DNA of 64,000 bases from Flagellimonas maritima (lineage in GTDB: Bacteria; Bacteroidota; Bacteroidia; Flavobacteriales; Flavobacteriaceae), in contig NZ_CP030104.1 in NCBI RefSeq assembly GCF_003269425.1, positions 3,629,001-3,693,000 of the forward strand, in the 5' to 3' direction. Numbering within the stretch: position 1 is the first letter of the stretch; the number at the start of each line of letters is the position of its first letter. Below the pieces are notes generated by a model. That model made no database searches. It was not told the DNA's origin and saw only the letters and a list, made by a program, of their open reading frames with translations. Shown here in pieces: positions 1-10,047 of this stretch. Both the position numbers and the translations under genes were made by a program.

Positions 1-231
1 TTCTCCCGAAACAATAGCTTCTTTGAAATATTCTTGCAGAGCAGTCTTTAATTTTTGCTGTCGCAAAAGATATATCTGTATTTCTCTCCCAGTGAAATTA
101 CTTTTTTTTGGTTCACTATTATTTTGCGTGTTACCAGTGTCGATTGTTTTGTCAACCCTACCTCCAGCACTTATAATGAAAAACATAACCAGTGCAGACA
201 CGCTAAATCCAAAAATTTTAATCCTATTCAC
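1..231 (-). CDS. N-terminal part of membrane-anchored protein, possibly serine hydrolase (beta-lactamase class C/PBP-like); truncated by window
   Basis: An open minus-strand frame runs from a GTG at 231-229 to the window edge (77 codons, no stop). An in-frame TAA lies at 267-265, so the start must be close to 231. No ATG suits the start: the only one (184-186) would cut into the hydrophobic stretch IFGFSVSALVMFFIISAG (about residues 6-23), which looks like a signal anchor. It is followed by a polar linker and an amphipathic helix ending LQEYFKEAIVSGE. That ending resembles the helix preceding the catalytic domain in flavobacterial secreted serine hydrolases of the beta-lactamase/D-Ala-D-Ala carboxypeptidase superfamily. 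The catalytic SxxK lies outside the window, so the family is a guess from the N-terminus; the reality of the gene is better supported. Confidence 0.5.
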   Translation of the reverse strand, partial: MNRIKIFGFSVSALVMFFIISAGGRVDKTIDTGNTQNNSEPKKSNFTGREIQIYLLRQQKLKTALQEYFKEAIVSGE

Positions 232-322
232 AAGTTTAGTATGATTTGTAGCGTTTTTAATATTTTATGAGAAATACCTACAATAGTAACTTGTTAGTGG
301 ACTATTTTATTGCATTACAATA

Positions 323-357
323 AAAACGTCCCTGAATGATAATTCTAGGAGCGTTTT
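323..357 (-). terminator. intrinsic terminator downstream of the gapN-like gene
   Basis: An 11-bp stem (arms 323-333 and 347-357, one mismatch and one G-T wobble) with a 13-nt loop. In the minus direction it ends in a run of five T. It lies about 130 bp beyond the stop of the gene at 485, and would end the ilv-gapN transcript before the next minus-strand gene. Confidence 0.55.
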
Positions 358-484
358 GGTTGTAAACTGTAAATTTACTGATTGATGATTTTTGATTCAT
401 TTGTATAAAACCCTTATTGCCGGCTTTTTGTGGTAATTCCAAAAAAACGTTTTGCAACTTTTTTAGCCTCACTGATATGGATTT

Positions 485-2074
485 CTACAAAATATAATCC
501 GTACTTAAAAAATTGCTCACTTTAGCTTCCAGTAATTGTTCAATAGTTTCATTGTTCAACTCATTGTCCTTAAATGCCACGAAAGTCCTTATGGAGAAAG
601 AACGCAATGCGTCATGAACACTTAAGGTAGATTGTGCAGAATCTTTCCTCCCTGTAAAAGGATAAACATCTGGACCTCGTTGACAAGAACTGTTCAAATT
701 CACCCTACATACCAGATTGGCCAATGTGTCTATCAGCGGTGAAAGCGTATATACGTCTTTTCCGAACAAGCTTACCTGCTGACCGTAATTGGATTCCGCC
801 ATATCATCCAAAGGTTCTTCTATCTTTTTGAACGGGACAACAGGAATTATTGGGCCAAACTGCTCTTCCTTATACACGCGCATATCCTTTGTAACAGGGT
901 ACAGAACGGCGGGCCAGATATAGTTCTCGGACTGTTTCCCTCCTTTTTTATTCTTTATTTTTGCTCCCTTTGCTTTAGCATCATCCAATAGTTCTTTGAT
1001 ATAGGCCGGTTTTCCTGGTTCTGGCAAAGGCGTCAGTTTTACGCCATCGTCCCAAGGATTGCCAAATTTTAAAGCATCTACCTTTTCAGAAAACCGTTTT
1101 AAAAATTCCTGCTTCACATCTTCGTGGACATATACTACTTTTAAAGCAGTGCAGCGTTGTCCATTAAAGGAGAGTGTGCCAGCAATACATTCATCTACGG
1201 TAAGTTCCAAGTCCGCATCGGGCAGTATAATGGCAGGGTTTTTTGCCTCCAGACCCAATACCAAGCGTAATCTGTTGCTTTTTGGATGTTGGTCCTGTAA
1301 AGCGTTTGCGGATTTACTGTTACCTATGAGTGCCAAAACATCAACTTTTCCTGTTTTCATAATTGGAGCCGCAACTACCCTTCCCCTGCCAAAAATTATG
1401 TTTACCACACCTTTTGGAAAACTACTTTGGAAGGCTTCCAGTAAGTGGGTAATCAATAACACTCCATGCTTTGCTGGCTTAAAAATAGTTGTGTTGCCCA
1501 TTATGATAGCTGGAATTAAAAGCGCAAAGGTTTCGTTCAAGGGATAATTGTAAGGCCCCAGACAAAGAACAATTCCCAAAGGACCCCTACGGATATGCGC
1601 ATAAACTCCATCATTCTTTTGGAACTTTGCGGAATCTCGGTCCAGTTGTTTGTAATCTTCCAGAGTATCGTAGATATATTCCACCGTACGATCGAATTCT
1701 TTATAGGAATCAGGCAATGATTTACCAATTTCCCACATTAAAAGCTTTACGACTTCTTCCCTTTTTCGCTCCATTTTCTTCACAAAGGAAGCTATACATT
1801 CAATACGGTCTTTTACCTTCATGGTTGGCCAGACACCTTGACCTTTTCCAAAAGCTGTAACTGCGGCATTCAATGCTTCTGAGGCTTCTTTTTCACCCAT
1901 ATCAGGAATACTGCCCAAAACGGTATGTCTATAATCTTTTGTAGAAGAAATTGTTGAAATGACTTCGGTAACATTTCCCTTCCACTCTTTGAGATCCCCA
2001 TTGACCAGATAATGCCTCTGATGGATTTGTTCCGTAATTTGGAAATTCTCAGGTATTTCTTTCGTATTCTGCAT
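485..2074 (-). CDS. gapN: NADP-dependent glyceraldehyde-3-phosphate dehydrogenase (GapN-like aldehyde dehydrogenase)
   Basis: 529-residue aldehyde dehydrogenase superfamily protein. The oxyanion Asn is in GPYNYPLNE (N176), the general-base Glu in GLEAKNP (E276), and the nucleophile in [10 protein letters not shown] (C308). The context GQRCTA, and the C-terminal segment with [14 protein letters not shown], are typical of non-phosphorylating GAPDH rather than of general aldehyde dehydrogenases. Such enzymes oxidise glyceraldehyde-3-phosphate directly to 3-phosphoglycerate and yield NADPH. The usual ELGGKN is changed to GLEAKNP. The gene lies 46 bp after ilvA in the same direction and precedes a terminator, so it may be the last gene of the ilv operon, where NADPH would be used by IlvC. 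A different aldehyde substrate cannot be excluded. Confidence 0.78.
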   Translation of the reverse strand: MQNTKEIPENFQITEQIHQRHYLVNGDLKEWKGNVTEVISTISSTKDYRHTVLGSIPDMGEKEASEALNAAVTAFGKGQGVWPTMKVKDRIECIASFVKKMERKREEVVKLLMWEIGKSLPDSYKEFDRTVEYIYDTLEDYKQLDRDSAKFQKNDGVYAHIRRGPLGIVLCLGPYNYPLNETFALLIPAIIMGNTTIFKPAKHGVLLITHLLEAFQSSFPKGVVNIIFGRGRVVAAPIMKTGKVDVLALIGNSKSANALQDQHPKSNRLRLVLGLEAKNPAIILPDADLELTVDECIAGTLSFNGQRCTALKVVYVHEDVKQEFLKRFSEKVDALKFGNPWDDGVKLTPLPEPGKPAYIKELLDDAKAKGAKIKNKKGGKQSENYIWPAVLYPVTKDMRVYKEEQFGPIIPVVPFKKIEEPLDDMAESNYGQQVSLFGKDVYTLSPLIDTLANLVCRVNLNSSCQRGPDVYPFTGRKDSAQSTLSVHDALRSFSIRTFVAFKDNELNNETIEQLLEAKVSNFLSTDYIL

Positions 2075-2120
2075 TGTTATATGCGTTTTAATTAAAGTCT
2101 GAATAATTTATTAAAAAAAG

Positions 2121-3386
2121 CTAGACCAAATACTGGAAAAGATCAGGCTTATCGTTCAAATAATCCCCAAAAAAATTATTCGTTTTCATTCGCTCGATCA
2201 ATGGTTTTAAATCCGCCGAAGATTTCAATTCAATACCGACAACTGCGGGCGCGTTCTCCCTACTTGATTTTTTTGAGTATTCGAAATGTGTGATATCATC
2301 GTCCGGACCCAAAATATCGGCCACAAACTCTTTGAGTGCACCAGGTCTTTGCGGAAAACGAATTATAAAATAGTGTTTTAGGTTACTATATAGCAACGCC
2401 CTTTCCTTGATTTCCGCCGTACGCGTAATGTCATTGTTACTGCCTCCAATTATGCAAACTATATTTTTTCCACTTATTTCATCCCTAAAATCATCTAATG
2501 CCGCAACGGTCAATGCTGCTGCAGGTTCCACCACAATGGCATCCCTATTGTACAAATCCAAAATGGTTTGGCAAACTTTGCCTTCTGGAATAGTTATCAT
2601 TTTATAAAGATGATCTTTACAAATTGAAAAGGTATATTCCCCAACTTTTTGTACCGCAGCACCATCTACAAACTTATCTATTGTGCGCAGTTTAACGATA
2701 GCGCCCTTCTCAATGGACTTTTTCATAGATGGCGCACCAGCTGGTTCAACACCAATAATTTTTGTCTGCGGGGACAGGGCTTTAAAAATTCCACATAACC
2801 CTGAAGCCAGACCTCCACCTCCAACCGCTACAAAAACATAATCTATGGGTTTGTCCGACTGATTTATGAGTTCTAGCCCTACAGTGGCCTGCCCTTCAAT
2901 TGTTTTTGGGTCATCAAAGGGATGTACAAACGTTTTGCCCTCAGCACTACAATTATCCCTCGCCATTTTATTGGCATCGTCAAAGGTATCACCCGTCAGA
3001 ATTATTTCAATCCATTCTTTACCGAACATCTTAGTTTGTTCAATTTTCTGTTTGGGCGTGACTGTAGGCATATAGATTGTACCCTTTACTCCAAGATGAT
3101 TGCAGGCAAATGCCACTCCTTGGGCATGGTTTCCCGCACTGGCGCAAACTACTCCCTTTTTCAATTGCTCTTCGGTAAGCGAGCTTATCTTATTGAACGC
3201 TCCACGAATTTTATAACTCCGTACCCTGTGCAGGTCTTCCCTTTTTAAAAAGATTGAAGCATCAAATTCTGAAGAATACCGAATACTTTCCATCAGGGGA
3301 GTTTCCGTAGCTACCTTTCTAATTGTTTCAGCAGCTTTTTGGATATCTTCTACTTTAGGAAAATAAGTGCTTATGACATTCTTCAT
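2121..3386 (-). CDS. ilvA: threonine ammonia-lyase (threonine deaminase)
   Basis: PLP-dependent enzyme converting threonine to 2-oxobutanoate, the first step of isoleucine synthesis. The N-terminal fold-type II catalytic domain has the PLP lysine in SYKIRGAFN (K59) and the phosphate-binding glycine loop in VAVGGGGLASG. The last 90 or so residues (from about 330, HYFIIRFPQRPGALKEF) form one ACT-like regulatory domain. This is the shorter form of about 420 residues with a single regulatory domain, as in Bacillus, not the E. coli form with two. It follows ilvC by 56 bp in the same orientation. Operon context favours the biosynthetic over the catabolic role. Confidence 0.93.
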   Translation of the reverse strand: MKNVISTYFPKVEDIQKAAETIRKVATETPLMESIRYSSEFDASIFLKREDLHRVRSYKIRGAFNKISSLTEEQLKKGVVCASAGNHAQGVAFACNHLGVKGTIYMPTVTPKQKIEQTKMFGKEWIEIILTGDTFDDANKMARDNCSAEGKTFVHPFDDPKTIEGQATVGLELINQSDKPIDYVFVAVGGGGLASGLCGIFKALSPQTKIIGVEPAGAPSMKKSIEKGAIVKLRTIDKFVDGAAVQKVGEYTFSICKDHLYKMITIPEGKVCQTILDLYNRDAIVVEPAAALTVAALDDFRDEISGKNIVCIIGGSNNDITRTAEIKERALLYSNLKHYFIIRFPQRPGALKEFVADILGPDDDITHFEYSKKSSRENAPAVVGIELKSSADLKPLIERMKTNNFFGDYLNDKPDLFQYLV

Positions 3387-3442
3387 TAAATCGTTCGATT
3401 TTTACATTGTGTGCACCTCTCTTTTGAAAGGATATGGGTGTA

Positions 3443-4915
3443 CTAAATCGGTTTCATTGCGGTCATTGATTCCCGTAATCTGGTTCCGACTATTTCCACT
3501 GGGTGCCCCCTTAATGCTTTATTGACCGCGATGAGCTTACCATTGTCTACGCCGTTATCTTCTCCTTCGCCGTAATGCTTTCCAATGACATCGGTATCGA
3601 TATTCTTCATAAAATTGTCTAGAAGCGGTTTACAAGCATGGTCGAACAGGTAGCAGCCATATTCAGCCGTGTCCGAAATGACTCGGTTCATTTCAAAAAG
3701 CTTTTTTCTGGCGATGGTGTTTGCGATTAATGGGGTTTCGTGCAAAGACTCATAATACGCGGATTCATCAATAATTCCAGATTCCGTCATGGTTTCAAAG
3801 GCCAATTCAACTCCAGATTTCACAAAGGCAACCATCAATACGCCATTGTTATAGTATTCCTGTTCTGAAATAGTATCGTCTCCCGCGGGAGTTTTTTCAA
3901 AAGCGGTTTCTCCTGTTTCTGCTCTCCATTTCAATAAATTTTTGTCATCGTTCGCCCAATCTTCCATCATGGTTTTGGAAAAATGACCGCTCATAATATC
4001 ATCCATATGCTTTTGGAACAACGGACGCATGATTTCTTTTAATTCTTCGGCCAAATCAAATGCTCTTATTTTAGCTGGATTGGATAATCTGTCCATCATG
4101 TTGGTGATCCCACCCAGTTTTAGTCCTTCGGTAATGGTTTCCCATCCGTATTGGACCAATCTTGAAGCATAACCCGCATCAATCCCTTTTTCCAACATTT
4201 TATTGAAGGATAGGATAGAACCTGTTTGCAATAATCCACAGAGAATGGTCTGTTCTCCCATCAAGTCCGATTTGACCTCCGCAACAAAAGAAGACTCCAG
4301 TACTCCCGCTTTGTGCCCACCAGTACCTGCAGCATAAGCCTTGGCCTGAGCAAGACCTTTACCTTGCGGGTCGTTCTCTGGATGCACGGCTATCAAGGTT
4401 GGCACGCCAAATCCTCTTTTATACTCTTCACGTACCTCCGAACCTGGGCTTTTAGGGGCTACCATGATTACGGTCAAATCTTCCCTTATCTGCATTCCTT
4501 CTTCTACAATATTGAAACCGTGTGAATATGAAAGCGTTGCGCCTTTTTTCATAAGCGGCATAACGGTACTTACAACGCTTGTATGTTGTTTGTCCGGGGT
4601 AAGATTTATGACCAAATCTGCACTCGGAATCAATTCTTCATAAGTACCTACGGTAAAATTGTTCTCTTTGGCATTTTTATAGGATTGCCTTTTTTCTTTT
4701 ATAGCAGCATCCCGTAGTGCGTATGAAATATCCAATCCTGAATCCCGCATGTTCAAGCCTTGGTTAAGGCCTTGGGCCCCGCAGCCTACAATTACGATTT
4801 TCTTTCCTTTTAAAACGCTTACGCCATCTGCAAATTCACCATTTTCCATAAATCTACATTTCCCCAACTGTGTTAATTTATCCCGAAGCGAAAGTGTGTT
4901 AAAGTAATTTGTCAT
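3443..4915 (-). CDS. ilvC: ketol-acid reductoisomerase (NADP+), class II
   Basis: 490 residues, the length of the long class II (E. coli-type) enzyme, with near-colinear similarity from [20 protein letters not shown] onward. The Rossmann motif is [11 protein letters not shown]. Acidic metal-binding positions lie in the C-terminal knotted domains (for example [20 protein letters not shown]). It isomerises and reduces acetolactate and acetohydroxybutyrate with NADPH and Mg2+. It sits between ilvN (22 bp upstream) and ilvA, which fits a shared transcript. Confidence 0.96.
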   Translation of the reverse strand: MTNYFNTLSLRDKLTQLGKCRFMENGEFADGVSVLKGKKIVIVGCGAQGLNQGLNMRDSGLDISYALRDAAIKEKRQSYKNAKENNFTVGTYEELIPSADLVINLTPDKQHTSVVSTVMPLMKKGATLSYSHGFNIVEEGMQIREDLTVIMVAPKSPGSEVREEYKRGFGVPTLIAVHPENDPQGKGLAQAKAYAAGTGGHKAGVLESSFVAEVKSDLMGEQTILCGLLQTGSILSFNKMLEKGIDAGYASRLVQYGWETITEGLKLGGITNMMDRLSNPAKIRAFDLAEELKEIMRPLFQKHMDDIMSGHFSKTMMEDWANDDKNLLKWRAETGETAFEKTPAGDDTISEQEYYNNGVLMVAFVKSGVELAFETMTESGIIDESAYYESLHETPLIANTIARKKLFEMNRVISDTAEYGCYLFDHACKPLLDNFMKNIDTDVIGKHYGEGEDNGVDNGKLIAVNKALRGHPVEIVGTRLRESMTAMKPI

Positions 4916-4937
4916 TTTATTTTTTTGGTTTAGTTTA

Positions 4938-5465
4938 TTATTGATTTTGAAATTCTTGTAAAAGATTGGTAATGGGCATTTCAGCTTTACTTACCGCTAT
5001 CCTGCCAGATCTAACAAATTGCATAATACCGTAAGGTTCAAGAGCATCGTGCATTTCATCTATTTCGTTTCTTCTGCCTGTTTTGGAAATAACGAAAAAG
5101 TCCCTAGCAACAGTCACAATTTGAGAATTGCTCTCTTTTATAATATTTTGGATTTGTCTTTCATCAAAAAGTAAATCCGATTTTATTTTGAACAATGCGG
5201 ATTCTTGATAAATGGTTTCATCATCTATATGGTAATAGGCTTTGATGACTTCGACCTGTTTTTCAATTTGCCCAACAATCTTTCTCGTCCATTCTTCTGT
5301 AGTAAAAACTACAATCGTAAATTTTGAAACACCTTCGATTTCTGATTTTGAAACATTTAAACCTTCTATATTAATGTGACGCTTTAAGAATATTCCTGAT
5401 ATTCTATTGAGAAGACCAACATTATTTTCTGAATAAACCGATATGGTATACCATTGCTTTTCCAT
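4938..5465 (-). CDS. ilvN: acetolactate synthase small (regulatory) subunit
   Basis: 175 residues. The N-terminal ACT domain ([20 protein letters not shown], then [11 protein letters not shown]) is the valine-binding feedback module. It is followed by the second ACT-like C-terminal domain of the family (from about residue 75, with SGRIAVSK near the end). It pairs with the catalytic subunit encoded 25 bp upstream. Length and domain order match standard IlvN/IlvH proteins. Confidence 0.93.
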   Translation of the reverse strand: MEKQWYTISVYSENNVGLLNRISGIFLKRHINIEGLNVSKSEIEGVSKFTIVVFTTEEWTRKIVGQIEKQVEVIKAYYHIDDETIYQESALFKIKSDLLFDERQIQNIIKESNSQIVTVARDFFVISKTGRRNEIDEMHDALEPYGIMQFVRSGRIAVSKAEMPITNLLQEFQNQ

Positions 5466-5490
5466 GTTTTGTAATCGTAATTATTGTCAA

Positions 5491-7224
5491 TTATTTTAGT
5501 CTGATATCAGATACAGATGCCCCCGAAGGAATCATAGGGAATACATTATCTTCTTTTTCGACCTTTACTTCTAAAAAGTAGGGGTCTTTGGAAGCTATCA
5601 TTTCTTCAACTGCATCTTTAAGTGCTGCCCGTTCTGATACCCTATTTGATTTAATATGATAGCCCTCCGCAATTTTTACAAAGTCAGGATTTACCATTAC
5701 TGTTGAAGCATATCTGCTCTCAAAAAAAAGTTCTTGCCACTGGCGTACCATACCCAAGTGGTCATTGTTTAGAACAACGATTTTTACGGGCACATTATGT
5801 TGAAAAATGACACCAAGTTCCTGAATTGTCATTTGATAGCCCCCATCTCCGATTATGGCCACGACTTCACGGTCCATAGCCCCCATTTTTGCCCCTATTG
5901 CTGCTGGCAATGCAAAACCCATTGTTCCCAATCCACCAGAAGTAATGTTGCTCTTGGATTGTTTGAACTTGGCATATCTGCAAGCAACCATCTGGTGCTG
6001 CCCCACATCGGTTACGATGACCGCTTTATTTTCTGATGCGATATTGATTTGTTCGATTACCTCGCCCATGGTAAGTCCTTCCTTAGAAGGTGTTATATCG
6101 TTCTTAATGACGGTATCATATTCAATTTGATATTTTTTATCGAACTCCGCTTTCCATGTTGCATGGTCGTTTTCTTTGATCATGGGCAGTAACAAATTCA
6201 AAGTTTGCTTGGCATTGCCCAATACAGCCACGTGAGCTTTTACATTTTTATTAATTTCCGCAGGGTCAATTTCAAAATGAACAACTTTTGCTTGCTTGGC
6301 ATAGGTATCCAAACTGCCCGTGACCCTATCGTCAAAACGCATACCTATAGCTACCAGCACATCGCATTCGTTTGTCAGCACGTTTGGTCCATAATTTCCA
6401 TGCATGCCTACCATACCCACATTTAACGGATGATCTGTAGGTATTGCAGATTCACCCATAATGGTCCATGCTGCAGGAATACCAGCTTTCTCGATCAGTT
6501 TTTTCAATTCGGCTTCTGCCTCTCCCAAAATAATACCTTGACCCCAGACAATGTAGGGTTTTTTAGCATCATTGATAAGTTTTGCAGCTGCTTCTATCGA
6601 TTTTAAATCTGGTTTGGGATAAGGTTTATAGCTTCGCACTCCAGTACATTTTTCATAGACAAAATCCAACTCATCAAACTGCGCGTTCTTTGTAATGTCT
6701 ATCAAAACCGGACCTGGCCTTCCAGACTTGGCAATATAAAATGCTTTTGCCATTATTTTGGGTATCTCACTGGCTCTGGTAATTTGATAGTTCCATTTTG
6801 TAACAGGAGTTGAAATTCCTACAATATCGGTTTCTTGAAAGGCATCAGATCCAAGCAGGTGCCTAGCAACTTGACCTGTTATGCATACAATTGGAGTCGA
6901 ATCAATCTGGGCGTCTGCCAATCCAGTTACCAAATTGGTAGCTCCTGGCCCAGAAGTGGCCATGGCCACCCCTACTTTTCCACTGACCCTCGCATAGCCC
7001 TGTGCAGCATGTGTAGCACCTTGCTCGTGTCTTGCCAATATATGCGTTAGTTTATCTTGGAATTTATAAAGTTCATCGTAAACAGGCATAATTGCTCCTC
7101 CTGGATATCCGTAGATCAAGTCTACCCCTTCTTCCAATAAACAATGGATTATAGCTTCGGCCCCACTTATTTTTATAGTGGAATTATTTTTATGTTTTTT
7201 CTTTAGTGCTTTTACTGTTTCCAT
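5491..7224 (-). CDS. ilvB: acetolactate synthase large (catalytic) subunit
   Basis: Thiamine-diphosphate enzyme condensing pyruvate with pyruvate or 2-oxobutanoate. The catalytic Glu is in ARHEQGATHAAQGYAR. The FAD-binding central domain follows. The TPP/Mg motif GDGGYQMTIQELG ends with NND. I take the ATG at 7224 (METVKALKKK) as start. It is preceded by a GGGGAGAGG purine stretch at a ribosome-binding distance. An upstream in-frame TTG at 7248 would add only eight atypical residues. It lies between ilvD (66 bp upstream) and ilvN. Confidence 0.95.
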   Translation of the reverse strand: METVKALKKKHKNNSTIKISGAEAIIHCLLEEGVDLIYGYPGGAIMPVYDELYKFQDKLTHILARHEQGATHAAQGYARVSGKVGVAMATSGPGATNLVTGLADAQIDSTPIVCITGQVARHLLGSDAFQETDIVGISTPVTKWNYQITRASEIPKIMAKAFYIAKSGRPGPVLIDITKNAQFDELDFVYEKCTGVRSYKPYPKPDLKSIEAAAKLINDAKKPYIVWGQGIILGEAEAELKKLIEKAGIPAAWTIMGESAIPTDHPLNVGMVGMHGNYGPNVLTNECDVLVAIGMRFDDRVTGSLDTYAKQAKVVHFEIDPAEINKNVKAHVAVLGNAKQTLNLLLPMIKENDHATWKAEFDKKYQIEYDTVIKNDITPSKEGLTMGEVIEQINIASENKAVIVTDVGQHQMVACRYAKFKQSKSNITSGGLGTMGFALPAAIGAKMGAMDREVVAIIGDGGYQMTIQELGVIFQHNVPVKIVVLNNDHLGMVRQWQELFFESRYASTVMVNPDFVKIAEGYHIKSNRVSERAALKDAVEEMIASKDPYFLEVKVEKEDNVFPMIPSGASVSDIRLK

Positions 7225-7290
7225 AAGCCTCTCCCCCGACCCCTTCAATCAAAAAGAAAGTTGGTCGGTATTTTAGATTAATATTAGTTC

Positions 7291-8967
7291 CTATATTTCA
7301 TCTGTCACACAACCCAATGAAGCCGATGAAACGGTTCTTGCATACTTGTACAAACTTCCCTTTTTCACTTTTAAAGGAGGTTGAATCCAATTTTCTTTTC
7401 TAATGGCCAATTCTTCATCTGATATGTTTACCGAAATACTATTTTTTTCCGCATCAATAGTTATGATATCGCCATTTTCAACTAGTGCTATTGTACCACC
7501 ATCCTGTGCTTCTGGAGCTATGTGACCCACGACAAAGCCATGGGTGCCACCGGAAAATCTCCCATCTGTTATCAAAGCAACATTCTTTCCTAGACCTACG
7601 CCCATAATAGCTGCGGTCGGTTTTAGCATTTCTGGCATTCCAGGTCCTCCTTTTGGTCCTTCGTAACGAATGACAACCACATCTCCTTTATTGACCAATC
7701 CATCGCGAATACCGTCATTGGCCTCAAACTCACCTTCAAATACCTTTGCGGGTCCTGAAAAGTGAAGTCCTTCTTTGCCTGTGATTTTTGCTACAGCGCC
7801 TTCCTTGGCCAAATTCCCATAGAGTATTCTAAGATGCCCTGTTTCTTTAATAGGATTATCTAGATTCTTCATGACTTCTTGTCCTTCGGTCAAGTCCGGT
7901 ACATCTGCTAGATTCTCGGCTATGGTCTTGCCTGTTACGGTAAGGCAATCTCCGTGTAGCATATTATGCTTTAGCATAAATTTCATTACAGCGGGTACAC
8001 CCCCAACCTGATGCAAATCCTCCATTAGATATTTTCCGCTGGGTTTTAAATCAGCTAAAAATGGTGTGGTATCGCTGATCTGTTGAAAATCCTCCAATCC
8101 AAAATCAATTTCGGCCGCTTTGGCAATTGCCAAAAAGTGAAGTACTGCATTAGTGGAACCTCCTAAAATCGTTATCAACCGTACCGCATTTTCCAAAGAT
8201 TTTTTTGAAATGATATCACTCGGTTTGATATCTTTTTCCAATAAATGTTTTAGTGCTTTTCCCGAATCGATACAATCCTGTTTTTTTCTATCGCCCGTAG
8301 CTGGGTTCGATGAATTATAGGGCAATGCCATTCCTAGTGCTTCAATAGCAGAGGCCATTGTATTTGCCGTATACATTCCTCCACATGCTCCCGCTCCGGG
8401 ACACGCGTTCTGGATAACACTTTTATATTCCGCTTCATCAATGGAACCGGCAACTTTTTGGCCCCAAGCCTCAAAAGCCGATACCACATCCAGTTTTTTA
8501 TCTTTTAAACATCCTGAAGCGATGGTTCCGCCATAAACCAAAATTGAAGGTCTATTTAATCGAATCATTGCCATAAGTGCTCCCGGCATGTTCTTATCAC
8601 ATCCAACAACAGTGGCCAGGCCATCATAATTCATCGCCTGTACTACGGTTTCCATGGAATCCGCAATGATATCCCGTGAAGGAAGTGAATAGCGCATACC
8701 GTAAGTTCCCATTGAAATACCGTCGCTGACCCCTATAGTATTAAAAATCAACCCTACTAGATTTCCTTTTTGTGTTCCTTCTTTAACGTAAGTGGAGAGT
8801 TCATTTAAATGCATGTTACAGGGATTGCCTTCATATCCTGTACTCCCAATTCCGACAAACGGTTTTTTAAGGTCTTCTTCCGTTAATCCAATAGCATACA
8901 ACATAGCCTGTGCTGCTGGTTGTGTGGGGTCTTGGGTGACATTTTTACTGTATTTGTTCAATTCCAT
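7291..8967 (-). CDS. ilvD: dihydroxy-acid dehydratase
   Basis: 558-residue IlvD/Edd-family iron-sulfur enzyme for the third common step of valine and isoleucine synthesis. Cluster cysteines are visible in [17 protein letters not shown] and [15 protein letters not shown]. The C-terminal catalytic region contains [21 protein letters not shown]. It is first in the operon and directly follows the only convincing promoter of the block. There is no long leader that could hold a peptide attenuator or T-box. Confidence 0.96.
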   Translation of the reverse strand: MELNKYSKNVTQDPTQPAAQAMLYAIGLTEEDLKKPFVGIGSTGYEGNPCNMHLNELSTYVKEGTQKGNLVGLIFNTIGVSDGISMGTYGMRYSLPSRDIIADSMETVVQAMNYDGLATVVGCDKNMPGALMAMIRLNRPSILVYGGTIASGCLKDKKLDVVSAFEAWGQKVAGSIDEAEYKSVIQNACPGAGACGGMYTANTMASAIEALGMALPYNSSNPATGDRKKQDCIDSGKALKHLLEKDIKPSDIISKKSLENAVRLITILGGSTNAVLHFLAIAKAAEIDFGLEDFQQISDTTPFLADLKPSGKYLMEDLHQVGGVPAVMKFMLKHNMLHGDCLTVTGKTIAENLADVPDLTEGQEVMKNLDNPIKETGHLRILYGNLAKEGAVAKITGKEGLHFSGPAKVFEGEFEANDGIRDGLVNKGDVVVIRYEGPKGGPGMPEMLKPTAAIMGVGLGKNVALITDGRFSGGTHGFVVGHIAPEAQDGGTIALVENGDIITIDAEKNSISVNISDEELAIRKENWIQPPLKVKKGSLYKYARTVSSASLGCVTDEI

Positions 8968-9016
8968 TAAAGTATTTCTTTCAAATCTGGATTTTCGTTG
9001 AATTTACTCCTATATT

Positions 9017-9024
9017 CAAAGATA
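9017..9024 (-). promoter_or_regulatory. predicted promoter of the ilv operon (-7 box TATCTTTG)
   Basis: On the minus strand, 9024-9017 reads TATCTTTG, a perfect TAnnTTTG Bacteroidota -7 box, 49 bp before the ilvD ATG. A TTG at 9042-9040 could be the -33 element, but its 15-bp spacing is short. The implied leader is only about 40 nt. Confidence 0.5.
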
Positions 9025-9159
9025 GATGTTTCAAAAACCCAATAATTTTAACAGTATTCAGGGTTGTAAATCCATCTAAAATAAAAAATAGTTAACTAAT
9101 TGTTTTTCATTGAATTAATTCAATTTGAAATCCTATATTCAATCATTTTATTAACTATA

Positions 9160-9194
9160 AAAAAGGCCTGTATCAAAAGAAATACAGTCTTTTT
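9160..9194. other. terminator-like hairpin between divergent genes
   Basis: The inner stem CTGTAT/ATACAG (9168-9173 with 9182-9187) is flanked by AAAAAG (9160-9165) and CTTTTT (9189-9194), which also pair. It looks like a bidirectional intrinsic terminator, yet it lies between two genes that diverge from it (ilvD and the nitroreductase). No gene is seen that would need it. Confidence 0.4.
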
Positions 9195-9304
9195 AATCGC
9201 TGGTGAAATTAATCGTTCCAGGGTTGAAACAATAATCACAACACCATTTATTTGTGCTTTTGTAATCATTTTTAAAAAAAAGTGGTATAAAAACCTTGTT
9301 TGGG

Positions 9305-9312
9305 TATCTTTA
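9305..9312 (+). promoter_or_regulatory. possible -7 box for the nitroreductase gene
   Basis: TATCTTTA, one base off TAnnTTTG, ends 5 bp before the ATG at 9318. If it is used, the transcript would be nearly leaderless. No clear -33 element. Confidence 0.3.
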
Positions 9313-9317
9313 GCCAC

Positions 9318-10046
9318 ATGGAAAAATCAGTTACCCAAGCCATAAATTACCGTCGTTCTGTACGCATATTCAAAAGTGATGTTGAATTGGATTCCGAGAA
9401 GGTAAAACATTGTATTGAAAACGCGGTTTTAGCACCTACTAGCAGCAATCTACAATTATGGGAGTTTTATCATATAATAGATAAAAATACTCTAGAACAA
9501 ATGACCAGGGCTTGTTTAGGACAAAATGCTGCAAAAACTGCCAAGCAAATGGTCGTTGTGGTGGCGAGAAAGGATTTATGGCGTATCAGGGCAAAAGCCA
9601 ATCTTGATTTTTTGAAATCCGTCTATGGCGATAAACCCAAAGAGGAATACTCAGGCAGGGAAAAGTTTGCACTGAACTATTACAAAAAACTTATTCCGAC
9701 CGTATATTTTGATTTTTTGGGGATATTGGGATGGCTCAAATATGTAATTTTTCAGTTAGTTGGGCTTTTCAAACCAACCTACCGACAGGTTCGAAAATCT
9801 GATATGCGCATTGTTGCTCACAAGAGTGCTGGTTTGGCCGCACAGAATTTTATGATAAGTATGGCCGCTTTTGGTTATGATACATGTCCTATGGAAGGAA
9901 GTGATACTTTGATGGTGAAACGCATTCTTGGTTTGCCAAGTGGGGCTGAAATCAATATGGTGATAGGTTGTGGGGTCAAGGAAGAAAAAGGAGTGTACGG
10001 ACCACGATTTAGAGTCCCATTTGAAACTGTTTACAAGAAGATTTGA
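9318..10046 (+). CDS. nitroreductase family flavoprotein
   Basis: The N-terminal YRRSVRIFKSD and APTSSNLQLWEFYHI are the FMN-phosphate and isoalloxazine contact regions of NfsA/NfnB-type nitroreductases. The C-terminal half has GLAAQNFMISMAAFGYDTCP and the FMN-binding segment ending INMVIGCGVKEEKG. 242 residues from the ATG at 9318; an upstream in-frame TTG at 9300 is less likely because the family starts right at the first helix. An insertion at about residues 115-155 contains a hydrophobic stretch (YFDFLGILGWLKYVIFQLVG), found in long-form relatives. It is likely an NAD(P)H-dependent reductase; the substrate is unknown. It is transcribed alone and converges on pxpC with a 1-bp gap. Confidence 0.85.
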   Translation: MEKSVTQAINYRRSVRIFKSDVELDSEKVKHCIENAVLAPTSSNLQLWEFYHIIDKNTLEQMTRACLGQNAAKTAKQMVVVVARKDLWRIRAKANLDFLKSVYGDKPKEEYSGREKFALNYYKKLIPTVYFDFLGILGWLKYVIFQLVGLFKPTYRQVRKSDMRIVAHKSAGLAAQNFMISMAAFGYDTCPMEGSDTLMVKRILGLPSGAEINMVIGCGVKEEKGVYGPRFRVPFETVYKKI

Positions 10047-10047
10047 A

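Noticed and set aside
23..270. Two short plus-strand frames at the left edge
   Set aside because: They lie opposite the better-supported minus-strand partial gene with a membrane anchor and have no family resemblance.
8968..9016. Peptide attenuator or T-box before ilvD
   Set aside because: The predicted leader is about 40 nt, has no run of Ile/Leu/Val codons and no terminator/antiterminator pair.
9100..9345. Overlapping short frames on both strands between ilvD and the nitroreductase gene
   Set aside because: AT-rich promoter DNA with no recognisable protein features; the frames cross the nitroreductase start.
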